This document shows, piece after piece, positions 42,401 to 51,556 of a DNA stretch of 64,000 nt. This DNA is from Labilibaculum sp. Lineage in GTDB: Bacteria; Bacteroidota; Bacteroidia; Bacteroidales; Marinifilaceae. How positions within the stretch are numbered: the first letter of the stretch is position 1; each line of letters begins with the position of its first letter. The notes under the pieces were generated by a model that saw only the letters and a program-made list of their open reading frames with translations, searched no databases and was not told where the DNA came from. The stretch covers positions 3,286,001 through 3,350,000 of the forward strand of contig NZ_OY761461.1 of the NCBI RefSeq assembly GCF_963664555.1, in the 5' to 3' direction. The position numbers and the translations under genes are program-made.

Positions 42401-44113
42401 ATGAAAAAGATTTTTGTAGTTGCTGCTCTTCTAATGTTGGTGTCTGCTTTTTCAACTCCAAGTGCCAGAGCATGCACGAATTACCTAATAACCCGTGGAG
42501 CTTCCACCGATGGTTCTAATATGATTACATATGCAGCAGATTCGCATGTATTATACGGAGAACTATATTTTCGTCCTGCTGCAGATTGGGCAGAAGGAAC
42601 AATGATTAATGTTTACGAATGGGATACCGGAAAATTACTTGGTGAAATCCCTCAAATTTCTCACACATATTCTGTAGTTGGTAACATGAATGAATTTCAG
42701 GTAGCCATTGGAGAAACTACTTATGGAGGCCGCTCAGAATTAGGATCTCAAGAGGGAGCTATAATTGATTACGGAAGTCTTATCTACCTATCTTTACAGA
42801 GATCAAAAAACGCACGTGAAGCGATTAAAGTAATGACTGAGCTTGTTGAAACCTATGGCTATTACAGTTCTGGTGAGTCATTCTCAATTTCTGATGCTAA
42901 TGAAGTTTGGATTTTAGAGATGATTGGTAAAGGAAATGGTGAAAAAGGTGCAGTTTGGGTAGCTCGTATGATTCCCGACGGATATGTTAGCGGTCACGCA
43001 AATCAAGCCCGAATCACTACTTTTCCATTAGAAGGTAAAACCTCAATCTCTTCAGATAAAATGGATAAAATATTTAATCCTGAAGTTCAGAATATTTACG
43101 CAAAAGATGTTATCTCATTTGCAAAAGAAAAAGGATACTATCCTAAGGACGGAAAAAATAAAGATTTTAGTTTTTCTGACACATATGCTCCAGTTGATTT
43201 TGGCGGTGCCAGATTTTGTGAAATTAGAGTATGGTCTTTCTTTAATGATGTAAAAGAAGGAATGGATCAATATTTTGACTATTGCAAGGGAAAGATTGAA
43301 CACGACGATAAAGGTTATGCTACCAACAGAATGCCTTTGTGGATTAAACCGGACCACAAAATCAATGTCCTTGAAGTAATGGATTTCATGAGAAATCATT
43401 TAGAAGGTACAGATTTAGATATGTCAAAAGATATGGGTGCGGGCCCTTACGGAAATCCATACCGATGGAGACCTCTAACCTGGAAGGTAGATGGTGTTGC
43501 GTATTGTAATGAACGTGCTACTGCTACTCAACAAACAGGCTTCTCGTTTGTTGCTCAAAGTAGAAACTGGTTGCCTGATGCCGTTGGTGGTATTAACTGG
43601 TTTGGTGTTGATGATGCATCTTCATCAGTTTATTTCCCTGTATATTGTGGAATTACCAGAGTTCCAGCAACATTTGCCGTTGGAAATGGAAAAATGATGG
43701 ATTTCACAAGTAAATCTGCATTTTGGGTATTCAATCAGGTGAGTAATTTTGCCTATACCCGTTATAATGAAATACATCCCGAAATTGCAGCTAAACAAAA
43801 GGCTTTAGAGACTAAGTACCTTGCTTTCACCAATATTATTGATCTGGCTGCTGAAGGAATGTTTAAGAAAAACAAAGCCACAGCAATTGAATTCTTAACA
43901 GATTTCTCTTGTAACCAAGGAAATAATCTTGTGGCAGAATGGAAAGATTTTTATGGCTACCTTTTTGCAAAATTTATGGATGGAAACATTAAAGAAAAAG
44001 ATGGCAGCAATCAAAATCCAAAAGTTAAACAACCTGGATATAGCGAAGAATTTTACAAGACAATTGTAAAAACAACAGGAGACAAGCTAAAAGTTGTTGG
44101 CAATGCCCATTAA
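42401..44113 (+). CDS. Secreted C69-family dipeptidase
   Basis: A 570-residue exported Ntn-hydrolase-type peptidase. The signal peptide ends ...SAR-A, and Cys25 (ARACTNYLI) becomes the N-terminal nucleophile after processing, as in dipeptidase A (C69). Further markers are GASTDGSNMITYAADSH, EFQVAIGETTYGGR and GMDQYFDY-type segments; the C-terminal third binds the substrate cleft. It releases dipeptides in the periplasm. The gene has a single promoter box and its own terminator. Confidence 0.93.
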   Translation: MKKIFVVAALLMLVSAFSTPSARACTNYLITRGASTDGSNMITYAADSHVLYGELYFRPAADWAEGTMINVYEWDTGKLLGEIPQISHTYSVVGNMNEFQVAIGETTYGGRSELGSQEGAIIDYGSLIYLSLQRSKNAREAIKVMTELVETYGYYSSGESFSISDANEVWILEMIGKGNGEKGAVWVARMIPDGYVSGHANQARITTFPLEGKTSISSDKMDKIFNPEVQNIYAKDVISFAKEKGYYPKDGKNKDFSFSDTYAPVDFGGARFCEIRVWSFFNDVKEGMDQYFDYCKGKIEHDDKGYATNRMPLWIKPDHKINVLEVMDFMRNHLEGTDLDMSKDMGAGPYGNPYRWRPLTWKVDGVAYCNERATATQQTGFSFVAQSRNWLPDAVGGINWFGVDDASSSVYFPVYCGITRVPATFAVGNGKMMDFTSKSAFWVFNQVSNFAYTRYNEIHPEIAAKQKALETKYLAFTNIIDLAAEGMFKKNKATAIEFLTDFSCNQGNNLVAEWKDFYGYLFAKFMDGNIKEKDGSNQNPKVKQPGYSEEFYKTIVKTTGDKLKVVGNAH

Positions 44114-44130
44114 CAACTAACAAATACTAA

Positions 44131-44157
44131 AAAAGGAACCTTTTGAGTTCCTTTTTT
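44131..44157 (+). terminator. Terminator after the C69 gene
   Basis: Stem AAAAGGAAC / GTTCCTTTT with a 7-nt loop and T run. Confidence 0.8.
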
Positions 44158-44372
44158 TTGTTCCTTATTTATTTAAACCTTTTTATAACTAAGCACATCC
44201 ATCAGATATCCGATTATTTTTATGAATTAAGAATCATAAAGAAAAAATAACTTCATTAGGATGTATTTATAGATTTTTTTATTAATTTCGCGTCGAATTC
44301 GTGCGTAATCTCTGACATGGTAACAGATGAATATGTTTACATTGCGCTCGTGAACTTTAACAAATTAAGACA

Positions 44373-44720
44373 ATGGATTTAATTAAAATTGCAGAAGAAG
44401 CTTTCGCTACAGGTGTTCAAAATCCTGAATTCAAAGCTGGGGATACTATTAGTGTTTCTTACAAAATTAAAGAGGGAAACAAAGAAAGAATCCAGATTTT
44501 TAGAGGTGTTGTTATTCAGATTAAAGGTACTGGCACAACTAAAACTTTTACAATCAGAAAAATGTCTGGTAACGTAGGTGTTGAAAGAATCATTCCACTT
44601 TGTTCTCCATTCATTGATAAAATTGAAGTGAACAAAAGAGGTCGTGTTAGAAGAGCAAGAATTTTCTATCTACGTGCACTTACAGGTAAAAAAGCCAGAA
44701 TCAAAGAAAGAAGATTCTAA
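44373..44720 (+). CDS. rplS: Large ribosomal subunit protein L19
   Basis: A 115-residue ribosomal protein with the full L19 signature: [60 protein letters not shown] and [20 protein letters not shown]. Length is normal. It stands alone with a 230-bp upstream region and a strong terminator; in many bacteria it follows trmD, but no such gene is adjacent here. Confidence 0.97.
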   Translation: MDLIKIAEEAFATGVQNPEFKAGDTISVSYKIKEGNKERIQIFRGVVIQIKGTGTTKTFTIRKMSGNVGVERIIPLCSPFIDKIEVNKRGRVRRARIFYLRALTGKKARIKERRF

Positions 44721-44741
44721 TTACCTCTTTCAAAAAAATAT

Positions 44742-44769
44742 AAAAGCTTTCCAAAATTGGAAAGCTTTT
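44742..44769 (+). terminator. Terminator after rplS
   Basis: Perfect 12-bp stem AAAAGCTTTCCA / TGGAAAGCTTTT, 4-nt loop, T run. Confidence 0.9.
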
Positions 44770-44821
44770 TTTATGTTGGTATCTTTTTAAGATTAAAACT
44801 ATATTCTAAAGTTTTAATACT

Positions 44822-46363
44822 CTAAGGATTGTACAAATCAGGCATCTCTCCATTAGAGATAATCTTTTCCCGGTTACTTCCATCAGGATCCATGATCCAA
44901 ATACTCTTCTCTCCTTCATTATCATTGGCTACATTCATAAAAACAATTTTACCACCTGTTTCGGTATATCTAGCCTGAAGATCATTTGTTCCAGCTGGTT
45001 TATCATCACCAGATAAATTTACAATATTTGTTCCATCAACATTCACACTATAAATTTTCGCGTTTAGCTGTCTGCCATCATCGTCCTGAAATAAAGAATC
45101 CAAAGAAAAAATCACCTTTGTTCCATCAGGTGAAAAGTGCGGGCTGGAAATCGTTCCTTCTAAATTCGCAACCAGTAAAAATAAATTCGCGCCATCAGAA
45201 TCCATTAAATAAATTTCATTATCATATGGTTTCTCTCCTTGTGTTAGAACAGCAATTTTTTCCTGTGACGAATTATTAAAGTGATCACTCCAGTCACAAG
45301 ATTTAAACTGACGATTTACAGGAGCATTCGCAATTTTATTTTCTCCGGTTCCATTATAATTTATAGTATAAAGATCGCCATAATGGCCATAAAGAATCTG
45401 ATCCCCCTCAGGAGACCAAACAAAACCAGTTCCACTATTATTATAACTTACCAAAGGCTTGTCATTTGTTACCTTTACAACATTCTTTCCTTTAGTATCC
45501 ATCGTATAAATATGATATTCGCCGGACTTATTCGAAGAATATGCAATTAATTCTTCATTTGGCGAAATTCTAGGAGAAACTTCACTGCCTCCATCCTTAG
45601 TTAACCGAACCAGATGATTTTCTGCTAAATCCCACGAGTAAATATCCCTACTTCCAAGAGTATCTTTAACAAACAAATACCCATTATTAGGATAATCTTC
45701 TATTGTAAATCGCCATTTCTTCCCTTCAACTTCATCCAATTGTTTATTTCTGGCCACAACTTTCCAAAGGTAAGTTGTTTCAAACTTTAAGTTTTTTACC
45801 ATGTAAGTTGTATCTAAAATATTCGACACAACTTTTGTTCCTTCCGCATCATCTGCACCTTCATATAAAATCACATCAAAACGTAAAGTATCACCCTTTT
45901 CCGTTTCCCCATTCCTCCAAACTAGATTTACTTTGTTTGGAAGTTTAGTTTCATCATCCTGTATATCCAATGGTGAAACATATGTTATATCATCAGGAAT
46001 TTTTGAATCAAGGGGAGCAATTCCCATAACTACCTGCATAACCAATTCTTTTCCTTCCTGAACCTTAACCGGTGTACTTACGGCAGTATAACCTTCTTTT
46101 TTAGCATTGACAGTTACATCTCCAACTTTAACTTCTTTCAGATTGAAATACCCATCTGAATTAGTTGTTACAGATGTAGTTCCTGGATTTGTTGTAATAC
46201 TGACTCCTTCCATTGGCAAACTTCCTGCCTCCTCGGAAGTTTTAACAGTACCACTTATTGAACCGAATAATTCCGGATCAACAGTATTTTCATTACAGGA
46301 AAATATAATTGCAGACAGAAATAATAGGCTAAAAGATCTGAAGAGTAGGTAGAATTGTCTCAT
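44822..46363 (-). CDS. Beta-propeller (TolB-like) lipoprotein with carboxypeptidase-regulatory-like domain
   Basis: A 513-residue lipoprotein; start MRQFYLLFRSFSLLFLSAII is chosen as the beginning of the signal peptide (lipobox IIFSC), not the ATG at 46435. Domains: CarboxypepD_reg-like (about 35-110, SISGTVKTSEEAG), an FN3-like module with WRNGETEKGDTLRFDV and TYLWKVVARN (about 135-215), and a WD40/TolB-type propeller (SPRISPNEELIAYSSNKSG, SPHFSPDGTKVIFS; about 230-510). It lies 28 bp beyond the CsgH-like gene on the same strand, so it may be part of the curli locus, possibly on the cell surface. Confidence 0.82.
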   Translation of the reverse strand: MRQFYLLFRSFSLLFLSAIIFSCNENTVDPELFGSISGTVKTSEEAGSLPMEGVSITTNPGTTSVTTNSDGYFNLKEVKVGDVTVNAKKEGYTAVSTPVKVQEGKELVMQVVMGIAPLDSKIPDDITYVSPLDIQDDETKLPNKVNLVWRNGETEKGDTLRFDVILYEGADDAEGTKVVSNILDTTYMVKNLKFETTYLWKVVARNKQLDEVEGKKWRFTIEDYPNNGYLFVKDTLGSRDIYSWDLAENHLVRLTKDGGSEVSPRISPNEELIAYSSNKSGEYHIYTMDTKGKNVVKVTNDKPLVSYNNSGTGFVWSPEGDQILYGHYGDLYTINYNGTGENKIANAPVNRQFKSCDWSDHFNNSSQEKIAVLTQGEKPYDNEIYLMDSDGANLFLLVANLEGTISSPHFSPDGTKVIFSLDSLFQDDDGRQLNAKIYSVNVDGTNIVNLSGDDKPAGTNDLQARYTETGGKIVFMNVANDNEGEKSIWIMDPDGSNREKIISNGEMPDLYNP

Positions 46364-46391
46364 ATATATTGTCAATTTTATTTTTTTTAAA

Positions 46392-46772
46392 TTAATAATT
46401 ATCTCCGTGGAAAACAACCGAATCTTGAGCAACAATCATGTTATCCTGATAAATTAACAATTTAGCCATTAACTTATCACCTTTTCTAAGATTTATTCTT
46501 GATTCAGAAAGTGAAGAAATGTTCTTCTCCAAAACAGTAAAGGTTCCTTTCTGGGTAGTTTTGGAAGTTCCTGCAACCCCATTTTTTGTCACCACAAAAA
46601 TATATCTTAATGTTAAAGCATTACTTCCAATATTTTTAACATTTGCCTTAAGTAAGTGATTTTGAACCTCACTTTCTATCACAATTGATGCTTCAACCGG
46701 CAACTGCCCCATCCCTCCTACGGCATTTAAAGTAAAGCACATAACAACTAAAACAACAAGTTTTGCGTGCAT
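46392..46772 (-). CDS. csgH: CsgH-like curli chaperone
   Basis: A 126-residue exported protein (hydrophobic leader, then GQLPVEASIVIES). The mature Ig-like domain with VKNIGSNALTLRYIFVVTKN, TSKTTQKGTFTVLEKNI and RINLRKGDKLMAKLLIYQDN fits the CsgH/CsgC group, which bind amyloid subunits and stop premature fibre formation in the periplasm. Position in a curli cluster supports this; no conserved Cys pair as in CsgC is present. Symbol given on pattern and context. Confidence 0.72.
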   Translation of the reverse strand: MHAKLVVLVVMCFTLNAVGGMGQLPVEASIVIESEVQNHLLKANVKNIGSNALTLRYIFVVTKNGVAGTSKTTQKGTFTVLEKNISSLSESRINLRKGDKLMAKLLIYQDNMIVAQDSVVFHGDNY

Positions 46773-46902
46773 TCCTAACTAACTTTGATATTGCATTTCT
46801 AAATTTATTTAATATTTAGAAACGAACCAATATGCAGTTCGTTAAATTACTATAATAACTTCAAAAAAAAGTACCTATTCTCTAAATTATCTTAAAAAAA
46901 AA

Positions 46903-46926
46903 GGGATGCCCGTAAAAGGACATCCC
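46903..46926 (-). terminator. Terminator after the short curlin-like gene
   Basis: Stem GGGATG / CATCCC extended by two further pairs, followed by a run of T on the minus strand. Confidence 0.7.
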
Positions 46927-46949
46927 GTCAAATTAAACCTGCTCTGTAT

Positions 46950-47483
46950 TCACAAACCACTTTTTATTATTACATTCATACCAGTTCCAACCTGAGTTAC
47001 AATCATTCCGTTATTTGCCAATCCAGAATCAATCTCTAATTGGTTGTCATTACCAGCTTGAGTAATTTCAAAGCTCTTATTATTCCCAATAACTTCTTGT
47101 TGCAATGAATTGTTATCACCATATTGATGAACGCTAGTGGAAATGTTTTTCCCTTGAAGTAAGGATTCAATAAAGTTTCTATCACCTGATTGTAAAAGTT
47201 CCAAGAGATTAGAATCTCCTTTTTGTATTGCCTTAATCAAGTTCTCCATTCCTACTTGCTGAATAATGGCCAACTGTTCCTGACTAAATTGATGAAGTAT
47301 CAATTCGTTTTCATTTCCTGATTGGATAGCCAAAACTTTTGTTTCAGCATGAATGGCATCAACAGCACCGTAATTTAACTCATTTAGAATCTGATCTTCA
47401 ACATTATAATTTTGTCCTACTAGATTACCGAAGCCAAATACGAACAGAGCAAACCATAAATATTTTCGAATAATTACTGACAT
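46950..47483 (-). CDS. Short curlin-like protein (CsgB-type candidate)
   Basis: A 177-residue exported protein (signal peptide ending LVGQ). The second half has degenerate curlin units: QSGNENELILHQFSQEQLAI, QKGDSNLLELLQSGDRNF, QYGDNNSLQQEVIGNNKSFE and QAGNDNQLEI, each with the Q-x-G-x-x-N spacing of the curlin repeat. Fewer and less regular units than the two long curlins suggest a nucleator (CsgB-like) or cap. It is followed by CsgH and preceded by the 547-residue curlin; terminators at both sides show separate transcription. Confidence 0.8.
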   Translation of the reverse strand: MSVIIRKYLWFALFVFGFGNLVGQNYNVEDQILNELNYGAVDAIHAETKVLAIQSGNENELILHQFSQEQLAIIQQVGMENLIKAIQKGDSNLLELLQSGDRNFIESLLQGKNISTSVHQYGDNNSLQQEVIGNNKSFEITQAGNDNQLEIDSGLANNGMIVTQVGTGMNVIIKSGL

Positions 47484-47517
47484 AGAAAGGTTTGTGAAAA
47501 CTTTTAGAGGAAAAAAA

Positions 47518-47533
47518 TCCCGCCGAAGCGGGA
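47518..47533 (-). terminator. Terminator after the 547-aa curlin gene
   Basis: Stem TCCCGC / GCGGGA, 4-nt loop CGAA, T run on the minus strand; 26 bp past the stop. Confidence 0.8.
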
Positions 47534-47558
47534 ATTTTTTCTTTTAAATATTTTGTAA

Positions 47559-49202
47559 TTATGGAGTTACAAAGATAGTTCCTGCATTTCCTTGCTGAGT
47601 TACAGCGAAGTTGTCGTTACCATCCTGAATAACCAAACCGAAATGATCGTTACCAACTTGCTCAAGGAATGAGTAGTTGTCGTCACCAAACTGGTAAGTT
47701 AAAGCTGTATTATCATCACCTGTTTGAATAATGAAAGCTTGGTTTCTAGCTCCATCAATTTGACCAATCACAGCAACGTTACCGTCACCATCCTGCAAGA
47801 TGTCAGCTAAACTTTCTTCTTGATCGAACTGGAATACCCAACCGCGGTTGTTATCACCTCTTTGCTCAACTGCAGCATCAGAATCTGATCCACCAAATTG
47901 GCCAACAAATGCGAAGTTATGCTCGCCTTTCTGAAATACATCGGCACTATTCTTCACTCCCCAAATTTGATCAACGATTGCTGTGTTACCATGATCTCTC
48001 TGAACAACTTTTGCTTTATTTCTGGTTCCATAAAGTTGTGATACATAAGCTGTTTGGAATGATCCTTTTTGGTTAACTCTTGCTCTATCACCTGTACCAA
48101 ACTTTTGAGTTACATCCGCAAAGTTTCTATAACCATCCTGCATTACATTTACTTTACCTTTTGACTCACCAATTTGCTCAACAAATGCCCAGTTCCGGGA
48201 ACCAATTTGAGTTGTTTTAGCATCATTATGATCTCCACCAATCTGAACAGTTCTTGCGCCATTAGCCCAACCGTTTTGATCTATAGAAGCATCATTATCC
48301 ACTCCACCTCTTTGGAAAGTTGAAGCTCTGTTAAAATAACCATTTTGATGAATAGTTGCACTATTAGAATAACCACCAATTTGTGTAGTTGTGGCTCTAT
48401 TGAATGCTCTTAACTGAGTGATAGAAGCATTATTAAAACTTCCTCCTAACTGAGTTGTGCTTGCTAAATTACGATATCCCCACTGGTTAATGTATGCATG
48501 GTTGTGATGTCCACCTCTTTGCATTGTACTTGCTCTATTTGCTCTACCTACTTGTAGAATTTCTGCAGTTGACATATAAGTGTACATTTGAGAAATAGAT
48601 GCAGAATTATACATGCCAAATTGACTTACCATAGCGCTACTGTGAGCACCCATTTGATATACATCACTGTTATTAAATGCACCCCACTGAAGCACACTTG
48701 CAGTATTTGCATGATTCCCTTGCAAAACAGAAGAATAGTTTGCTAATCCTAATTGAGTTACACCTGCCGAATTTAAAAATCCATACTGCAAAACATTAGA
48801 CATATTGAAAAGACCATACTGACTTACAGCAACAGAATTAAACATTCCCATCTGCATAATTCCTGACATGTTACCAAGTCCCATTTGATCAACAACAGCA
48901 GAATTAAAAAAGCCTACCTGATCAACGTAAGAACCATTAAAAGCACCATCCTGAGTTACATCAGCAGTGTTGCCAACAAGAAATTGATCGATGCTTGAGT
49001 AATTAGCAAAACCTGTTTGATCAACAGTTGCACCATTCCACATTCCAAGCTGATCAACATCACTGCTATTAAACCAGCCCACCTGAGTTACACCAGCAGT
49101 GTTCAGCCAACCTGTTTGGTTGACATTCGAATTGTTTACCTGTGCAAATGCAGAAGATACTGCAAAAACAACAGCTACAAATAAAAATAAAAATTTTTTC
49201 AT
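47559..49202 (-). CDS. Long curlin-repeat protein 1 (547 aa)
   Basis: An exported protein (signal peptide ending AFAQ) made almost wholly of curlin-type units of 11-12 residues with the pattern N-x-A-x-V-x-Q-x-G, about 45 units or some 22 double repeats. The N-terminal half is hydrophobic and regular (NTAGVTQVGWFNSSDVDQLG); the C-terminal half is more charged (GDDNTALTYQFGDDNYSFLE), suggesting two zones. E. coli CsgA has five repeats, so this subunit is about four times as long. It should be secreted through CsgG and assemble as extracellular amyloid. A sigma-54-type promoter lies upstream. Confidence 0.93.
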   Translation of the reverse strand: MKKFLFLFVAVVFAVSSAFAQVNNSNVNQTGWLNTAGVTQVGWFNSSDVDQLGMWNGATVDQTGFANYSSIDQFLVGNTADVTQDGAFNGSYVDQVGFFNSAVVDQMGLGNMSGIMQMGMFNSVAVSQYGLFNMSNVLQYGFLNSAGVTQLGLANYSSVLQGNHANTASVLQWGAFNNSDVYQMGAHSSAMVSQFGMYNSASISQMYTYMSTAEILQVGRANRASTMQRGGHHNHAYINQWGYRNLASTTQLGGSFNNASITQLRAFNRATTTQIGGYSNSATIHQNGYFNRASTFQRGGVDNDASIDQNGWANGARTVQIGGDHNDAKTTQIGSRNWAFVEQIGESKGKVNVMQDGYRNFADVTQKFGTGDRARVNQKGSFQTAYVSQLYGTRNKAKVVQRDHGNTAIVDQIWGVKNSADVFQKGEHNFAFVGQFGGSDSDAAVEQRGDNNRGWVFQFDQEESLADILQDGDGNVAVIGQIDGARNQAFIIQTGDDNTALTYQFGDDNYSFLEQVGNDHFGLVIQDGNDNFAVTQQGNAGTIFVTP

Positions 49203-49216
49203 GGTTGAATTTTTTA

Positions 49217-49232
49217 AAGGTTTAAAGTGAAT
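49217..49232 (-). promoter_or_regulatory. Leader motif shared by both long curlin genes
   Basis: ATTCACTTTAAACCTT on the minus strand, about 14 bp before the ATG, is identical in the leader of the 543-aa curlin gene (51200-51215). It may be a translation-initiation element or a trace of gene duplication. Confidence 0.5.
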
Positions 49233-49320
49233 TAATTTTAAAAATCAATTTTAAAGGTTTAAGAGCTCTGACTGATCTAATAATGCACTTATAGCATCCT
49301 TCGATCTTTTTATCTAAATT

Positions 49321-49338
49321 AAGCAAAAGCCTTTCCAA
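49321..49338 (-). promoter_or_regulatory. Sigma-54 promoter candidate for curlin 1
   Basis: The minus strand reads TTGGAAAGGCTTTTGCTT: GG and GC are separated by exactly 10 bp and the TTGC -12 box is perfect; the -24 box deviates at two C positions. Start of transcription would be near 49311, giving a leader of about 110 nt. A sigma-54-dependent activator gene lies 12 kb away. Confidence 0.65.
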
Positions 49339-49476
49339 CCACTCATGTTTTTACACAAACGTCACTGATTCAGTGATTAAACCAAGTCTCTTTTATGCTA
49401 ATATTTATTCATTCTAAAAAAGAATAAGAAAACTTAAACAAAAGTTTAAGGTGTCTTAAATACAGGAAATTAAAAA

Positions 49477-49512
49477 ACCGTCAAAATCGAATAAAAATCC
49501 AAATTTGACGGT
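49477..49512 (-). terminator. Terminator after the 543-aa curlin gene
   Basis: Stem ACCGTCAAA / TTTGACGGT with an 18-nt loop, T-rich on the minus strand; 40 bp past the stop. Confidence 0.65.
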
Positions 49513-49551
49513 CTTAAATATTATAATTCAATCAGATATTCTGATTACTAA

Positions 49552-51183
49552 TTAGAACCCATTGTACTGACTAACAGTGGCTGAATTTCCATTTCCATAT
49601 TGAGAAACAAACGAAGAGTGACCATAACCATTTTGGTAAACACTTACGAAATTGTTACTTCCTACTTGTTGTGTATAAGATACATTTTCAGCACCAACCT
49701 GAGTTGTAAATGCTACATTATTTTCTCCAAACGCCTGAATAGAAACAGCTGCGTTGTCATCACCATATTGCTGAATTAAAGCGAAACTATTATCCACTTC
49801 ATATTGACCAATTCCTGCTGCATTACCATTACCAACCTGAATGATACCTGCAAAAGTATTACCTGTTGCAAATTGTTCAATATATGCATAGTTTTCGTCG
49901 CCTATTTGTGCAACACCTGCATAACTGCCAAAATTTTCTACCTGAAGAATTTCAGCCTCATTAAATTTACCATCTTGTCCAATATATGCATTGTTAAACG
50001 CCCCGTCAACCTGAGTTATTTTGGCATCATTTCCTTTGCCATACTGCTCAACATCAGCTGCATTAGACCAACCACGTAATTGGTATACAGAAGCTTCATT
50101 CATCTTGCCTCTTTGTGTTACAACAGCGTTATTAAAGATTCCACCATCCTGAAGTATTTCAGCAGTATTTCTTCTTCCTTGTTGAGAAATCAGACTACGA
50201 TTAAAAGCTCCATCAAGCTGTGCAACAGAAGCTTCATTTCCACGTCCTCTTTGATTAATGGCTGCAAAGTTGGCAAAACCACCATCTTGCTCAGTTACTG
50301 CAACATTATTTTTCCCCTTTTGCATAACTGCAGATTTATTAAAAAATCCTCCATTCTGAAAAGCATATGCCTCATTGAATTTGCCTTCCTGATCCACATC
50401 AATTTTATTAAAAATACCACCTACTTGTTTTGTCCATACAAGGTTATTTTTACCTTTTTGCATAACAACTGAACTATTCCCTGCTCCAAAAAACTGATCA
50501 ACAAATGCGTAATTCATAGATCCATTCTGAGAAACTTCAGCATTATTACGACGTCCCATAAATTGATTAACCAGACCATAGTTAGCAAATCCTCGTTGGG
50601 ATACAAGTGCTGAATTTCTAGTTGTTAGTGTTTGATAAATGTTTGCATTATTTAAAACACCCCATTGACTTATGGTTGCCTCATCATACCGACCACCTGT
50701 TTGCATTACATTAGCCGAATTTAAAAATCCAAACTGGAACACATCTGCAGTTTCATGATAACTTAAAAATTGACTGATAACAGACATATTAAGAAATCCA
50801 AATTGATCTACGTCTGCCTTATTGTAACTTCCCCAAAATTGAGAAATATAAGATGCATTAAATCCTAACTGATCAACCTCTGCAAGATTATAACTTCCAA
50901 CTTGTAAAGCTCTTGAAAAATTAGTCACAGACTGAGTTGCATAATACTCATTCCCTACACCATACTGATCTAGAAATGACATGTTTAGAAATCCGTATTG
51001 CTTAACGTCAGCGATATTATCGGTCCCATTTTGATAAATGTCATTGATATTCAGAACACCTACTTGTTCTACTGCAGACAAATTGTCATTACCAACTTGG
51101 TTAACGCTGGATTGGTTGATTTGGGCAAACGAAACTACCCCAGTACATAGTACTGCTAAAAAGATGAATAAAATCTTTTTCAT
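49552..51183 (-). CDS. Long curlin-repeat protein 2 (543 aa)
   Basis: An exported curlin (signal peptide ending SFAQ) of the same design and length as its downstream neighbour but diverged in sequence, so a paralogue rather than a recent duplicate. About 45 units of 11-12 residues such as NNANIYQTLTTRNSALVSQR and NNAYIGQDGKFNEAEILQV, ending in a Gly/Ser/Asn-rich GNGNSATVSQYNGF. The middle part alternates K/R-containing (QKGKNN, QRGRGN) and hydrophobic (FNKSAVMQ) units. Probably a second major fibre subunit. Both genes share a 16-bp leader motif. Confidence 0.93.
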   Translation of the reverse strand: MKKILFIFLAVLCTGVVSFAQINQSSVNQVGNDNLSAVEQVGVLNINDIYQNGTDNIADVKQYGFLNMSFLDQYGVGNEYYATQSVTNFSRALQVGSYNLAEVDQLGFNASYISQFWGSYNKADVDQFGFLNMSVISQFLSYHETADVFQFGFLNSANVMQTGGRYDEATISQWGVLNNANIYQTLTTRNSALVSQRGFANYGLVNQFMGRRNNAEVSQNGSMNYAFVDQFFGAGNSSVVMQKGKNNLVWTKQVGGIFNKIDVDQEGKFNEAYAFQNGGFFNKSAVMQKGKNNVAVTEQDGGFANFAAINQRGRGNEASVAQLDGAFNRSLISQQGRRNTAEILQDGGIFNNAVVTQRGKMNEASVYQLRGWSNAADVEQYGKGNDAKITQVDGAFNNAYIGQDGKFNEAEILQVENFGSYAGVAQIGDENYAYIEQFATGNTFAGIIQVGNGNAAGIGQYEVDNSFALIQQYGDDNAAVSIQAFGENNVAFTTQVGAENVSYTQQVGSNNFVSVYQNGYGHSSFVSQYGNGNSATVSQYNGF

Positions 51184-51556
51184 GGTTTGTAAATTTTTTA
51201 AGGTTTAAAGTGAATAGATCAGGTCACCCTGATTTAAAAGTTTTACTAATTTGGTTGTTGATTGATTTTTACTTGATAATTTATGTTTTATGTTTTTAAA
51301 TTCTAATTAAAAGTAAATAGATCTATTGAATTTATAATATTAGATTACATCAAACATCAAAATAATATGATGAATATAACCAAGAAATTGATGAATATGA
51401 ATCAAAGTTTTAAATTCAACATAAAAGGTTAATGAAAATTAAACTTAATGATGTAAATTGTTGATTGCAATATATTTACATGCAATTGGACGAGAATAAC
51501 TCAAACAAAAAAAGGGCCGGATAAATATCCGGCCCCGTTAACAACTTGTTACTATT
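51184..51556. other. 373-bp gap upstream of curlin 2
   Basis: Holds the shared leader motif at 51200-51215 and a small hairpin at 51218-51233 (ATCAGG / CCTGAT) in the presumed 5' UTR, AT-rich promoter DNA, and the csgG terminator. No GG-N10-GC sigma-54 motif was found by eye, in contrast to curlin 1. Confidence 0.5.
51514..51535 (-). terminator. Terminator of the csgEFG operon
   Basis: Strong GC stem GGGCCGGAT / ATCCGGCCC with a 4-nt loop, followed on the minus strand by T runs; 22 bp past the csgG stop. Confidence 0.88.
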
